From positions 558,001 to 622,000 of the forward strand of contig NC_066592.1 in NCBI RefSeq assembly GCF_905475345.1: 64,000 bases of DNA, read 5' to 3'. This DNA is from Vespula vulgaris (taxonomy: Eukaryota > Arthropoda > Insecta > Hymenoptera > Vespidae). A program made the position numbers and the translations under genes. The notes under the pieces were generated by a model, which searched no databases, had not been told where the DNA came from, and worked only from the letters and a program-made list of their open reading frames with translations. The stretch's first letter is position 1. Every line of letters starts with the position of its first letter. Shown piece by piece: positions 49,690-61,739 of the stretch.

Positions 49690-49722
49690 GATCTTTCTCA
49701 GATTTCTACTGGAGGATTCGAT
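49690..49722 (+). CDS. Weak candidate 33-nt microexon
   Basis: A good acceptor (pyrimidine-rich, ending GTATTTCAG at 49689) and a donor GAT|GTAAGA enclose 33 nt. In phase 0 they read DLSQISTGGFD, matching the phase of exons A, B and the 54074 exon. A second AG inside (after CTTTCTCAG at 49701) would give a 21-nt variant, also phase 0. The T at the last exon base is unfavourable, and there is no family evidence. It could easily be chance. Confidence 0.2.
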
Positions 49723-50044
49723 GTAAGAAAAATTGGAAAAAAAAGAAAAGAAAAAAGAAGGATAAACGCAGCTCTCTCTCTTTCACGCTTTATCGTTTAT
49801 TATCTCGAATCATCTTCTATGATTTAGGAACGTGGACGATCAGATTCATTTTATTAGGGATAATCGAAATGAAAATAATTTCTTCGTTGATCCGATTTTA
49901 TGCTCGAGTTCTTGTAAACTCGTAACGAGCCAGTTGATCGCGATCATCCGCAAATAAACGAGCCAAAGTGTGTACGGAAGCATCGTCGTCGTTGTCGTCA
50001 TCGACGGTCGTATAGCGTTCAAACTAAACGATTGCATAATCGTG

Positions 50045-50475
50045 CGTGCCCCTTCTCGCGAGAATGCGTGAACGTTCGCTACCGTTTTTCGCTTGGCTCC
50101 GCGCGAAACGCGAGAAGAAGAAGAAGAGGATGAGGAGGAAGAGGAAGAGGAAGAGGAAGAAGAAGAAGAAGAAGAAGAAGAAGAAGAAGAAGAAGAAGAA
50201 GAAGAAGAAGAAGAAGAAGAAGAAGAAGAAGAAGAAGAAGAAGAAGAAGAAGAAGAAGAAGAAGAAGAAGAAGAAGAAGAAGAAGAAGAAGAAGAAGAAG
50301 AAGAAGAAGAGCACCAGTAGCAGCAGCCAGAAGGACGACAAAGTTTCGAGACTGCATCGCGGCCACATCGAATGAGTTACGAGAGAAAGAGAGAGAGAGA
50401 GAGAGAGAGACAAAGAGAGACAGATAGAAAGAAGGTTCACGCGTCGGGAAACAAAGGAACGATTACGTAAGCCTT
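50045..50475 (+). promoter_or_regulatory. CpG/GAA/GA-rich island, possible further 5' exon
   Basis: CpG-dense flanks (50045-50115, 50312-50370) surround a long (GAA)n. A (GA)n run follows at 50383-50412 and a donor-like ATTAC|GTAAGC at 50468. The arrangement resembles the leader of exon A. The poly-Glu and poly-Lys ORFs through it are repeat artefacts. Confidence 0.2.
50156..50310 (+). repeat. Uninterrupted (GAA)n, about 52 units
   Basis: 155 nt of perfect GAA with no interruption, preceded by about 45 nt of GAG/GAA mixture from 50112. By far the longest perfect repeat in the window. Long (GAA)n can form intramolecular triplexes. Confidence 0.95.
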
Positions 50476-51288
50476 TTGTGCGTCGATCAGCTGTTCCATC
50501 GGAAAGAAAACACGCTTCGTACGTGTGCGTATACATAGGGTGTTCATAAATCATTCGGTCATATTTTGTTATTCTCGAATCGAGAAAATCTTAGAAACAT
50601 GTGTTTTCCACAGTGTTTTATTTAACGGTTATGAAATAATTATTATTCAGCGCGTGTGATATTGTTATCGCATTGATAATGCCAATGACTCGAAACAACC
50701 GACTGACAATTATCGTTTGCGCGTTTTCTCTTTCTTTTTTTAAACTCTTTTATAATTTTACGACGAAACGTTTGGCCTGCGCAATTTTTTAAATCACGGC
50801 AACGATCGATAAAATCGATAATCCATGAAACGTACCGTATCCGCCACGGCCACCACGGTTGACCGTTAATTAACGCGTAAATAATGCACTTGGTTCGGGC
50901 CAAGGAGGAAATCGAGGAGAGAAAGGAAAAAGAGGAGATCGAGTCTAATAATCGTGCGTCGACCGTGAAAGGAGACGCTTGGATGACAAGTTGCTCCTCT
51001 GTTTCTCCTTTTCTTTTTTCCTTCCTCGTAATTTTTTACTTCCCTTTCTCTCTTCTCCAGACTTCTATCTCTTTCTCTCTTCTAAATCTCTCTCACGGCT
51101 TCTCACACTTTTTATTGGCCCGATAATTAGCGGATAGCCATGAATCGTGTAGCGTAACGTATCGATACATAAATCATAGCTCAGAAAGAAAGAGGAGATA
51201 AGAGAAATGAATCGATTCTCCTGGTGCAAGTGTGTAGCCTCGGAAATGTTCAGACGATCGTAAATTACGTCTTTTTTCTTCTTTTTCT

Positions 51289-51325
<37 letters not shown>

Positions 51326-52965
51326 GAAAGAAGAAAAGTAATCGAATCGGATTTAATACGAATTATTCGTTGATGTTAAATTAGCTGGTTATAACGAATC
51401 CGTCTTGTAAATAGAAAGAAACCTTTCGATTCGACGCGAAAGTGCCGGAGAACGACGACGCTCGTTCTCGTTACGAGGAATTGTTCGCGTGGGTTTGTTT
51501 TGCAAACATCATATTCCTAGAAAGAGGCCAGATGAAGTTCTTAGTGAAATATTATGAATTTCTGACCGTCAACTTTGCTACGGTGAGAGACTTTTAAAAA
51601 TACGTAATAATTGATACCTCGAACAATGGACATCTTGTTAGGAGTAATCTTTATTATTGCACGAGAGCGTTTTCTCAGAAAACTGATCGAAAGTGCAATG
51701 AATTCGAACAGAGTGTTTTCGTAAGAGAAGATATATTTGTATGGGAGTAAATCGAGTAAGATGCTAAAACGAGAGAGAAAGTGAGCGAATCGCGGTGACA
51801 CGTTTTCTTCGCGATCTTCGCGAAGTATATATATATGTACGTATATGTATATATACATAAACACACACACACACAGCACGCATATGTACACGCGTTTAAC
51901 TCCGTAAAACGTTTCGAAAAATGTATATTATTAATTAAGCGAGTTAAAGTAGTTTCGTCAGACAGATGGACAGTTTAGGCTTTATCGGGATCGAGTGCGT
52001 AAGAGAAACGTTTATCGCTCGCTATGATAACGATGCATCCGCAAAATCCTACGACCTTTCAGATACGAACTATGAAAGAATCGCATTATGCGCATTCCGT
52101 CGTTCGAACGGCCAAGATTCGCCCGCATCTGCCGGTGACACTATCGCGCGTGCATTTATCACGGCGCATTTTTGTCTCTCGAGCGAATTCATTCGCCTCG
52201 TATAATGATTCGTTTTTCGCTGAACGAATGAACGAGCGAATCAACGATTGCGCGTTAAAAACGATGCCGATTTTTCGAAACGTTATCGGAGTCGTGAAAT
52301 TCTCCACGATCGCTTCGGACGAACCTCGATTTAATACGCGCAACGAAACTTTCCGAGTTAACGCGATGATCCTCGCTCGAGCGATTGACTTTTTTCAAGA
52401 AATTTTTTACAACACTTAAAGGTCGTGCGAACTCGACTTTTTACATCGAAAGATCGCGCGAGCTGTTAAGGACGAGTTAGGATTTAATTATGAAAGTGGA
52501 CCGAAAGGATTCGCAAGGCTCTTTTTTACGACCTACGAAAAAAGAAAAAAGCTGTTGCGTCGATACTTTCGATTACTCGCGTGAAAGAGAAATACGGAGA
52601 TCGATCAAAAAATTAATAAAAAAAGTGACTACGAATAATAACTCGCAGTCGCTTCGTTAGCAACTCCCGGAATGACTAAGCGATCGCTAAGTAATTACGT
52701 TCTACGTTCAATCGCGCAACAAAAAATCGTGTCTTCGTTGACGCGCATTATTATTAGCTTTGCAAATATAATTCGCGCGTCGAATCGGCGACGTTTCCGC
52801 TTATACGCTACGTAGCTCCCTGCGTTCTTGTTATCGTTACAAATTCCGTTTTTCCCCGTTCTTCGAAGAACTTTCATCCGACGATCGAAATAAACAAAAC
52901 GAGCGGACGTCGACGACACGGAGCAAATGGGTCGTCGAATTTTCCATCTTTTCTAAAGGCTTCTC

Positions 52966-52985
52966 GATCACGTTTCAACGTGATC
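52966..52985. other. Perfect 9-bp inverted repeat with 2-nt spacer
   Basis: GATCACGTT, TC, AACGTGATC. Each arm contains CACGT/ACGTG, so this is a pair of inverted bHLH/bZIP-type half sites or simply a hairpin. Confidence 0.7.
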
Positions 52986-53694
52986 AGTCTGTGACTGACA
53001 GCGATAACCGTAAATCAAACCGAACGTATATCGTGATTTCGAAGCGCGTTCATGGTCATTGTTAATGGAACGATTCGACGTCCTTCTTTTCACGCGCGAC
53101 AACTTTGTTCGAATATCGAAAACGAATTAAATAGCGTAACGTGTTATGGCGTTTGTATCTAAACTTGGTTTATATCATTGAAACGATTTCAAGCGAATCT
53201 CTTTTATTCGCGACAACGATCGAAGAAACGGACCGTGCGTGAATGCTCCCTCTCGTTTCCAAAAAAGTGGTCCTCTGACGAAACGATATAAAATATGACG
53301 TAATCACCGGCTCCTCTCGAAAGTTAATGCGAGAAGATTACAGCAAACGTGGATCCAGTTTCACGCTCGTTCTTCGTTTTCACTGGACGATTCCACTTTC
53401 GAACTCGACGACTCGCTCGTGTCTCGTAGCAAATCTTTCATCGCGATTTTGCCTCGCTAATTGGACGAGTGGTTAGATAAAGAAGAAAGAGGGAGAAAGG
53501 GAGAAAAGGAGAGAGAGAGAGAAAGAGAGACGCATGTTCTTATTATATTGTCTTGATAAAGGAAAGCTTTCGCTATTCTTATTATTATTTTTTCGATGAA
53601 TAGTATAATCATTTCAAAGAGAAAAGGATTCTGACCCTCGTTTTAGAAAGTTTTTATTGTTTTTTATCTCATCGTCTCCTCCATTTCCACTGTT

Positions 53695-53726
53695 CTCTCC
53701 CTCTCCCTCCCTCCCTCCCTCCCTCC

Positions 53727-53757
<31 letters not shown>

Positions 53758-53758
53758 G
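53695..53758 (+). repeat. (CTCC)n/(CT)n polypyrimidine tract
   Basis: About six CTCC units followed by (CT)n, roughly 300 nt before the microexon acceptor at 54073. Confidence 0.85.
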
Positions 53759-54073
53759 CATTCCGTGTCAATTTATTACTTTCGCGAGCTGCAACTTTTG
53801 CCGCACGACTTAATTCCGACCGTAACAAAGTCACAAAGGACGACGGGAAACCACAAAGAGCCAATGAACTTTATTAGAACGTTGCAAAGTGCAGTGGCAC
53901 TGCCGGTCAATTTATCAGTCGTCGTCGTCGTCGTCGTATCGTACCGACTTGTCCGATCTTGAAGGAAGGATGAGAGAAATTTAAATAAGAAAATCATTTT
54001 GAAGAAGAAACCCTTAATCGTATCTTCCAGTATAATACTTTGTATTAATTGAACCGTTCGTTTTGTTTTTCAG

Positions 54074-54124
54074 GTGAGTAGGAGATCGAAAGAACGCGCG
54101 TCTCTCTACGAAGAGAAGGGGAGG
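54074..54124 (+). CDS. Candidate 51-nt phase-0 microexon (recursive-splicing type)
   Basis: Acceptor TTCGTTTTGTTTTTCAG ends at 54073 and a donor GTGAGT begins at 54125 after GAGG. The 51 nt read without a stop in phase 0 as VSRRSKERASLYEEKGR. This strongly basic/charged peptide matches the phase-0 ends of exons A and B. The exon itself starts GTGAGT, so joining an upstream exon end to it recreates a 5' splice site, the defining property of recursive-splicing exons. It is therefore either an included 17-residue microexon, a ratchet point spliced out in two steps, or both as alternatives. I cannot assign the protein. Confidence 0.45.
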
Positions 54125-54130
54125 GTGAGT

Positions 54131-55716
54131 TAATTTCCCGTTGAAAGCTTAGTGCCATTAGAGTCTCCCAACCATTCTCGTCGTTTAGTATAGTCCTTTT
54201 GAACGTTAGCACGCATCACGAGTCGCTCTTGTAGAAAATAATGCTCCGCTCTCCTCGTTAAGAGACATTTTATCGACACCGTATCGAAAACCATAGCGAC
54301 CGGCCCGATCGAAGACGAATCGATTATGGAAACAAGTGGGTCAGAAAAGTCCATGGACAATTTGACGAATGAATCAGGTGCTCTCACCGAATAGCGTAAC
54401 CGTGAACATTTTCGAACGGTAGTAAATCGTAGCCGAACTCTCGATGCTTCGGATTCTCTCGTTCGGTCGATCTACTCGATTTCACCGACTCACGCTGGTT
54501 TATAACGTTAAACGCTTTCTTCTTTGCCTCCTGGCACAATCGTTTTCGTGAATTTGTTCTCTTTATCGGAACGACGATTAAAACGATTTTCCGCTTGTCT
54601 CTTACGCATATGTATCATATCATTTAATCTTCTAAAAGTACTACGTAACCGCAATGCCGTAACTTTTATTCGTTTCTAATGAAACAAATGTATATTTGAT
54701 CGCGAACAAACATTTACATAGATTCTTAAGCAAAATATTTTTCTTCGATCGGCTGGTAGAGTTCACGAAATTTTTTTGGCACATCGGCAGATCGGACAGA
54801 TAACGAATTCGTTCTTCTAATGGTCTTCCGTTGTCTCCCGTAACTATCGTCGATGGATAATTCCTTAAAAGACAAACGTTTCACTGTAGAACACGGTTCC
54901 TTACTTTCTTCCCAATGATTATCGTACCTACTGATTTTACGTTGCTTTTTACAGCCACGCAAGCGCGCATACGCATGAATCATTAAAATCGATCGATAAA
55001 GCAAATAACGAGCACCGGCTCTTCGAATGAATATTAATTATCTTCGAAGAGCGTTATTCGATCGATGAGAGAGAGAGGGAGAGGGAGAGAAATAAAGAAA
55101 GAGAAAAAATTCTTCGGAATCCTTACGTGCCTGAAATAGAAAACGAACGGTTCGTTAAAGGCAGGTCGTTGTACGAAGAAATCACGCCGGCATTAGTCTT
55201 ACGAATGCAAATTAATTAACGTCCTCGAGCAGACAGTCCGAGACAGTAAGATACTGCTGAGCAGGAAGTATATTCCGTCTATCTCTATAATTTAGGAGAA
55301 GCGGCTAATGAGCTATTAACACCGAGAAACCGCGGCTGTGATTCGACGTCCAAAATAATTTTGTTTAATCAAATTAACTAATTCGCGTAACATCGTTTTC
55401 TACGATCCGCTAATCCACTTTCGTAGTTCCCAACTGACCGTTGTTTCATAATTTATCTAAACGTTGTCTTATAATTTTTGTCCTTTCTCTCTTTTTTAAT
55501 TAATACGCAAGGAATTACGTTGATTAAGAAGAATATACAGTTTTCAGACAATTCAACTTGATATTCGCGTTAATTAGACTTATACCCCGTTGAATTGCGT
55601 GGCCTTGAGGATAATGGAATTTACAAGTTCGAGCCGTATCACGTTGCAGAGGAAATCCCTCGTGAGCGAGTTCGTATACTTGCGTCTCTCTCCCTCCCTC
55701 CCTCCAGCTCCTCTCC

Positions 55717-55759
<43 letters not shown>

Positions 55760-58700
55760 TCTGCGTATATCGGGGCTATCGTTTCTATTAAATTTAGTTG
55801 TATTAAAGACTAATTTCGTATTCAAGTGCATAACGTTGAGGCTCATTAAGCTTAACAATTATAAGCGCTTCGAGAGATTCTTTAAGTAAGTATACAAATA
55901 CGTCAGTCGCTTGGTTCGCTACGCTTCTTTATCGTTTGCAATCGAAGTTTAAATAGAAACGGATAGAGGCGTAAATGTCTCTTTAAAATATGAACGTCTA
56001 TTTTTATGCAAGTTTCTACTTGAACGCATCCAATAAGGAGAAGTAATTGAAAGGAGCCAGGTAAATTCGATGAGTCAGAGTATATGCCGAGTAAAGGAGA
56101 GACGCAAAGGACGCAAATCGCGTTACGTTATAAACGGATGATAGAAGGGAAGCTGCGACGGAGCGTAGGTAGCGGAGATGCACGAATCTAATGCGAGTGG
56201 GCGGGCACGCTTTTGTGCGTGGAAACTGCAGAGGTCGTTCGCAAATGAAAATGTATGTGGGTAGTCGTCGGTGAACGCGCTGAAAACAATGCTTCGGCGC
56301 GATGTCCCATCGTTGATGACGATAATGACGACGATAATGACGCCGACGATTCCCCATTAATCGTTCCAAGTATCTGTCTCGTTCTTCGAGAGGATCATAT
56401 TTTCTTCTTGATTAAAGGGATTATCATACAAATTTGTTTTGGTCTTCGATGATAAAAATCATTTTAACGCGATCGATAAAAGTTTGACAAATGTTTTGCA
56501 AATGCATTTTTGCGCCCTTAAAAAAAATATTCGAGGCAAAATTTTTATTCGAGAAAAATCAAATGTCAGAGGTAACAACGAGAAGAACGTTTTTCTCGCT
56601 GTGGAAAATTGGGGTCGAATCACGGCGCTCGACCATGCGAAAGCTCTCGTTTACTTTGGATTTATTCCTTTTAAACGATGATATATTTACGTACCTGCGT
56701 TGCGTACCTAAGGGTTCTTAAGGTTACAACTTCGTTTTGCAAGAGGTTCGCACAGGTATACATACGCTACGGACGTATCGCTTTTTTTCTTCCTTGCAAA
56801 AAATATTTCCAAGGGATCTGTCGGGAAGGTTAAACGATTCAAAATTTGCGATCGATAGAATGGTAGTCTTTGACGTTTATCGAGTTGAGAACCTACACTT
56901 TTCTTTCGAGTGGGCGTTAAATGTGTTTACCTGCGAGACTCAGTGATGAGAGTACGTACATGCATTCGTGCATCGTTCCAACGCTCGTTGTGTGAGTATT
57001 TCTCTCTCTCTCTCTCTCTCTCGCGCTCTTTTTTCTTGCGCTAAAATATCGAGCTTCCGTGCATTGCGTGAAAAGCAATCCCTCGTTTAAATTACATCGA
57101 AAAGGTCGTCCCATTATCCCTTTTTATTCCACTCCCACTTGAATTTTTTCTCTTTAAAAAATCTTTGACTTTTTTGTCACGTCGTTGTTTTTGTCGCACT
57201 ATATTTTTCTTTAGCCTCGCTCGACTTTGCTGTCGCACAACGGTAATTTCGTTCTTTCGATTAAATTATTAATGGATATTGGTATGTCGAGCCAATTTGT
57301 AAATCGAGCAATGAAACGATGTAACGGCGCAAGTTATCCATTATATAGATTACGAATGTAATTTTCAACTGGTACGATATCGATCGATTCGATTGCCTTT
57401 TCAATTACAAGAAATTATATCCGATTAGTACCGATAAAATCGATCGGAGAGAAATGCTCGAATAAATTATCGATAATAATTCAACGAAAGGGAATGTTTC
57501 CACGAAAGAAAAGAAGAAGGAAGAAAAGAGTCACGGGAAAAGAAAACCACAATTTCCACCCTTTGAACGCCCACTGCTGTTTAAAGGCTTGCCGATACCA
57601 CGCTCCCGTTCAACAAAGTGTTAAATTCACTCCTTGGAGATTTAAACTCGTAACGAAGTTGTTTTTAACACGCGCCAGGATCGAGAGCGTGTGAACCGTA
57701 TAGACTTGACATATACGAAGATGTATAGATAGAAAAACACACTGTTGTACCCGCGACGTGTTAGTCGATTCATTCATAAAACTGGACTTTCCGAAGCACC
57801 TACACTTCTCTTACCTGGTAACTATGACGACTCGTATTTTCATTCATGCTGTCATACGCGCGTTACGCGCGCTACGAGAAATGGAAGGGAGAGAGACAGA
57901 GACACGCATTTAATCGCACGTGAGTCACTACTAGACGAAAGGTACTGTTGAGCAAACGAAGAAGATCGCTGTCAACCGTTATTAACTACGGATATAAATC
58001 GTATCTCGTTACGTAAAGAATAACACGTTGCACGGACGGACAGAAACGTGACGTTGACCGACGTGTACACTCGTCTTTTCCACGAGAGATAAGAAACACG
58101 GTATGCAACGTGGTCCGAACGAATCGATTTCGAGAAGTGCGAACGAATCGCTGTAATGCCTCTGGAAAGTCGATTAATATCAAGGTCGTTCGTTAAAAAT
58201 AAGGACGATCATTGACGCGAATAATTGATGATAGAAATCCGAAAGTAGTGCCTAACGTATAATTCTTGATAAATATGAATCATAGATCAACTATCCGTTA
58301 ACCGTTTCTTACATATGCTATCTATATGCGATAACCGAAACTATTCAATCCGTACATAACGTACGTAGATACGCGTACCTACTTTCTTAATACTATTTTG
58401 TTAAGATAGTTCAAACTTGGCACGTTCCGTTTTTAGTGACGTATTTCGTTTCACTCATAATCATTTCGATTAACGTCACGCGTCCCGATCTTATCTATCG
58501 TATTGCTTTCATAAAACCAGTCCTGGTAAATGCGATGTTTACGCGCGGAATTAGATTTTTTTTTTCCTATAAAAACCGTACTCCAGAGATTACGCGCCAA
58601 CGAGTAAAGAAAAATTCACCGAGCGATGTCAGGGTCGATAGTCGTTGCAAATTTTAATCTCTCTCGAATCGTCTTAGAAAGCATCGTTCGAAGCGTCGTC

Positions 58701-58810
58701 TTTCGAACGTTCGAGCGCTCCGAACCGTCCAATAGGCGGATTAGAATCGAACGAGTCGCGTAATTATCGTTACGCGTGAAATAAACAGAAAATAGGGTCG
58801 TAATATCTTT
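54131..58810. other. Non-coding stretch, probably intron
   Basis: No supported exon. CT-rich tract at 55683-55755 and (CT)n at 57001-57022. A minus-strand ATG-to-donor segment at 57847-57815 (MNENTSRHSYQ, then GTAAGA) is noted as a finding only. Confidence 0.45.
55683..55755 (+). repeat. (CTCC)n/(CT)n polypyrimidine tract
   Basis: CTCC units followed by a clean CT run. Same structure as the tract at 53695. Confidence 0.85.
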
Positions 58811-58816
58811 CGGATT

Positions 58817-59030
58817 ATGACGTCACGAAGGCGTAACAAAAATTCGAACGTACGGAATTTATATCGGAATGTCGTTCTCTCCACCCCGAACGAAACTTTC
58901 CAAGATAATGATCGAAAGATAGGCGACGGAGAAAAGGAGATAATCGTTCGGGAAAGATTTGCATTATCCAGCGAGATAAATCGAGTTTCGAGAGGTTCTT
59001 TGAAATTCTACTCGGCCGGTGAGACTCAAG
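58817..59030 (+). CDS. Weak candidate first exon of a small two-exon gene
   Basis: An ATG with A at -3 opens 71 codons, ending at ACTCAAG|GTGAGT (phase 1), a strong donor. The product is charged and hydrophilic, with no recognisable motif or signal peptide. A weak acceptor-like CTTTCCAAG at 58904 could instead make this an internal exon. The only partner seen is the acceptor at 61475, which needs phase 1. The opposite strand is also open here, so coding status is doubtful. Confidence 0.18.
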
Positions 59031-60770
59031 GTGAGTCATTTCCTTTTCGTCGAGTCAATGCGCCACCTGATGCACAATTACGCGTATGACTAATAAAACC
59101 TAATCTCGTTCTCTTGTAACTTATATTTAAGAAAAAAGAGTAAGTAGAAAGAAAAGGAAAAAAGAGACAGAGATAACGCTAATGGCGTCTAGTAGTTTAC
59201 TGCTTTTTACCTTTCTAAAGGCTACTTCTTTCTTTCTTCTTTGACCTGTAATAACGGAATTTATCGCTTCTCTTTAAATTTATCAACGATGCTGACCGGC
59301 TAAAAGTTATTTCGTGAGTTTGGTCTTGTTAGCGATCGACCTCTCGAGGAGATGGATCATCGATTTGCGTTATTGAACGCGTCAAACCCATGTCCTAGAT
59401 TTGAAGGATCCTGTGTACAAAAAAAAAAAGAAAGAAAATCCAACGTTCGCGTATCGTTTTCTTTCGATGATACTTCCGATGAAAATAAATTTGCGAGGAT
59501 AATTAAAAATCGACGCAAGTATTTTTTTCTACTATTTTTTTTTTTTTTTCTTCAGAAGTATTTTTTTCTTTCTCGTGTATATTCGACGATATTCTGTAAC
59601 GGGATAAAGTAGATTAGTTTCCTTTTTTTTTCGTTCGCTCCATTTCGCAGATAGCTCGAGGGCTCATCCTTTCTTTCTCTGAAAACTCGACAGGATATTC
59701 TCCAACTCGATCGTTTTTTTCCTTTTCCCGGCGATTTCACGCTTTTTGAAAATTTCCACCCTACTTCTGGATGTTCATTTGCATTCAAAATACATACGTT
59801 CGTGCATGCGGAAAAAGTTGGCACGAGAAAATTCGAGCATACGCTTAAAAAATGGTCTTTGAAACTTGAGCTCCCGCGATATTTCTTTTGTTTTCTGTTT
59901 CGAATTAACGTTATCGCGATCAGTTTGCCATTAAATCATTATTATCTTACTATCTCACTGTTTACTTATTATCGGCGGTGCAACATGAGCTCGGTGAGGA
60001 AAGGAGATAGAGAGAGAGAGAAAGAGAGATCTCTAATTCGATGAAAAAGGGACGATCTTCTGAGCGAAACGATTTTATTAGAGAAAAATATGTGCCAACG
60101 CGTTGCAATTAGCTCGCATTCGTAAAAGTTACGAGGTATGAGGTAGCTCGGAAACTGGAAACTCGTTTGAAACTGCATCGAACGGCCTCGGTCGGCGAGC
60201 TATTGTGTGTGTCTATGTGTGCGCGTGCGTCCGCGCATGTGTATGTCTGTGTGTGTACTACAGAAGTCCACCGCGCGAGCATTGCGCCGAGCGATAATGA
60301 CGAAATTTCAGTCATTATAGTTTTACGCGAATTCGCAGAAGCATAAAGTGTGCCAGGTATCTCCTATGGCATCTCACCTCTTTCTCTCTCCCTCTTATCT
60401 CTCTTCCCCTTTTACTCGTACCATCTCTCCCTCTCTCTCTCTCTCTCTCTCTTTCACTCACCCTTTTTCCGACTCTCTGCGTCAATCAGAAAGCAGGCGA
60501 ATAGACACAAAGTACGAACGCTGCTACCGTTCGAGAAACATTTTTCTCTAATCTTTCCATCTCTCCTAGGATCGATAGTGTGCCGTTCGAGGACACGTCT
60601 AAGTGGTTATTTAGAGTAGCGAAGCTTATCGATGAGTAACTTCGAAGACTCTCGTTCAATCAGACGGTCTTCATTTTTCGCTTTTCCGTAAATCACTCTC
60701 CATTTTCTTCTTTCTCATAAAAGACGCTTATCATATAATACTCGTTTATCGATCGAACGATGTATCTCAC

Positions 60771-60773
<3 letters not shown>

Positions 60774-60818
<45 letters not shown>
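60774..60818 (+). repeat. (GA)n microsatellite
   Basis: A clean run of about 22 GA units, the longest GA run in the window. Confidence 0.9.
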
Positions 60819-60828
<10 letters not shown>

Positions 60829-61475
60829 GAAATCCGATTGGAAAGTTATTCGACTAATGCACGGTCCTGACCTCGCGCAATCTTCCATCTAGCAGAGCTG
60901 GATTGAGAAAAAAGGAAAAGGATATATAATCCGAGTCCGAAGGCGAAGCCGTCTATTATTTTGCGACGTTTTGCCAGGCAGATAAATCTCCTACGAGAAA
61001 ACGTACCGGTTAATGCGATCGGCCAAGGGAATTTTTGCAAACGGGTCATACAACACGGAAGCGGGGCCTGTGCGTCGCAACAGAGAGAAAGAAGAGAGAG
61101 AGAGAGAGAGAGAGACAGTCATGCGGATCGGTGATAGTGACTCACCGCCTCACCTACACCCTGACGGATATACGTATTCGCAGAGATCGTGCGTGTTCGC
61201 GCGAGAGAAGCCCTAGGAGTTCCTTTTTTATTAGTATTTTCTTTTTTTTTAAATCTTTGTTTTTCATTTTCGAGTCCGATATCGCGCATTTCCAAGGTAC
61301 GCGCTCTCCTCCGCCAGAATATTCATTGAAATCATTTCTACTTCTACTTCTACTTCTGCTTCTACCTCTTCGTTTTCGAGATTTTCTAAGTAGCCGAAGA
61401 TTAATCTTCTCGAAGTAAAGTGGCGTTATAAATGGCAAACGATACTTCGATCAAGATGATTTCTCTTTCCTACAG

Positions 61476-61546
61476 ATAACGTCGAAGTCGAGCGTTTACG
61501 AGTAACGGTGATCTCCCATGGCACGAAAATCAAAGAAGCTGCTTAG
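61476..61546 (+). CDS. Weak candidate last exon (phase 1) with stop
   Basis: The acceptor TTTCTCTTTCCTACAG is good. Entering in phase 1, the frame reads NVEVERLRVTVISHGTKIK and two Ala, then TAG at 61544-61546. AATAAA follows at 61731. Joined to 58817-59030 it would give a 94-residue protein. Phase agreement has a one-in-three chance, so support is limited. Confidence 0.18.
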
Positions 61547-61730
61547 AAACGATAGAAAGTGCGATCAAGAAATATTGAAAAAGCGGAGCTGTCGGACAAA
61601 GGACGAAGTAGGAAAAGGTCAAAGCCCTAACCGAAATAATTCGATCCATCCTTTATGAAATCTTCGCCCTCTCGAGGAATCTCTTTTGTACGGAAAATCG
61701 TGCGTTCGACCATTTCGATACGATATTAAA

Positions 61731-61736
61731 ATAAAT
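61731..61736 (+). terminator. AATAAA poly(A) signal candidate
   Basis: Hexamer 185 nt after the TAG at 61546, counted only if the small gene is real. Confidence 0.15.
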
Positions 61737-61739
61737 CTA

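Larger units (their letters stand above)
50480..54070. other. Non-coding stretch, probably intron
   Basis: One superb acceptor at 51060 (CTTTCTCTCTTCTCCAG) has no donor after it. Contains (GA)n at 51295-51320, AT/GT-alternating DNA at 51825-51880 and a strong inverted repeat at 52966-52985. No recognisable protein. Confidence 0.45.

Noticed and set aside
50046..50375. Poly-Lys, poly-Glu and (minus strand) poly-Phe/poly-Leu ORFs
   Set aside because: They are the reading frames of the (GAA)n microsatellite; all are open because the repeat contains no stop in these frames.
51061..51130. Exon after the very strong acceptor at 51060
   Set aside because: The sequence after it is more polypyrimidine, with no donor and no coding-like frame.
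60576..60640. Exon after the strong acceptor CCATCTCTCCTAG near 60570
   Set aside because: Phase 0 meets TAG at the third codon and no good donor follows in any phase.
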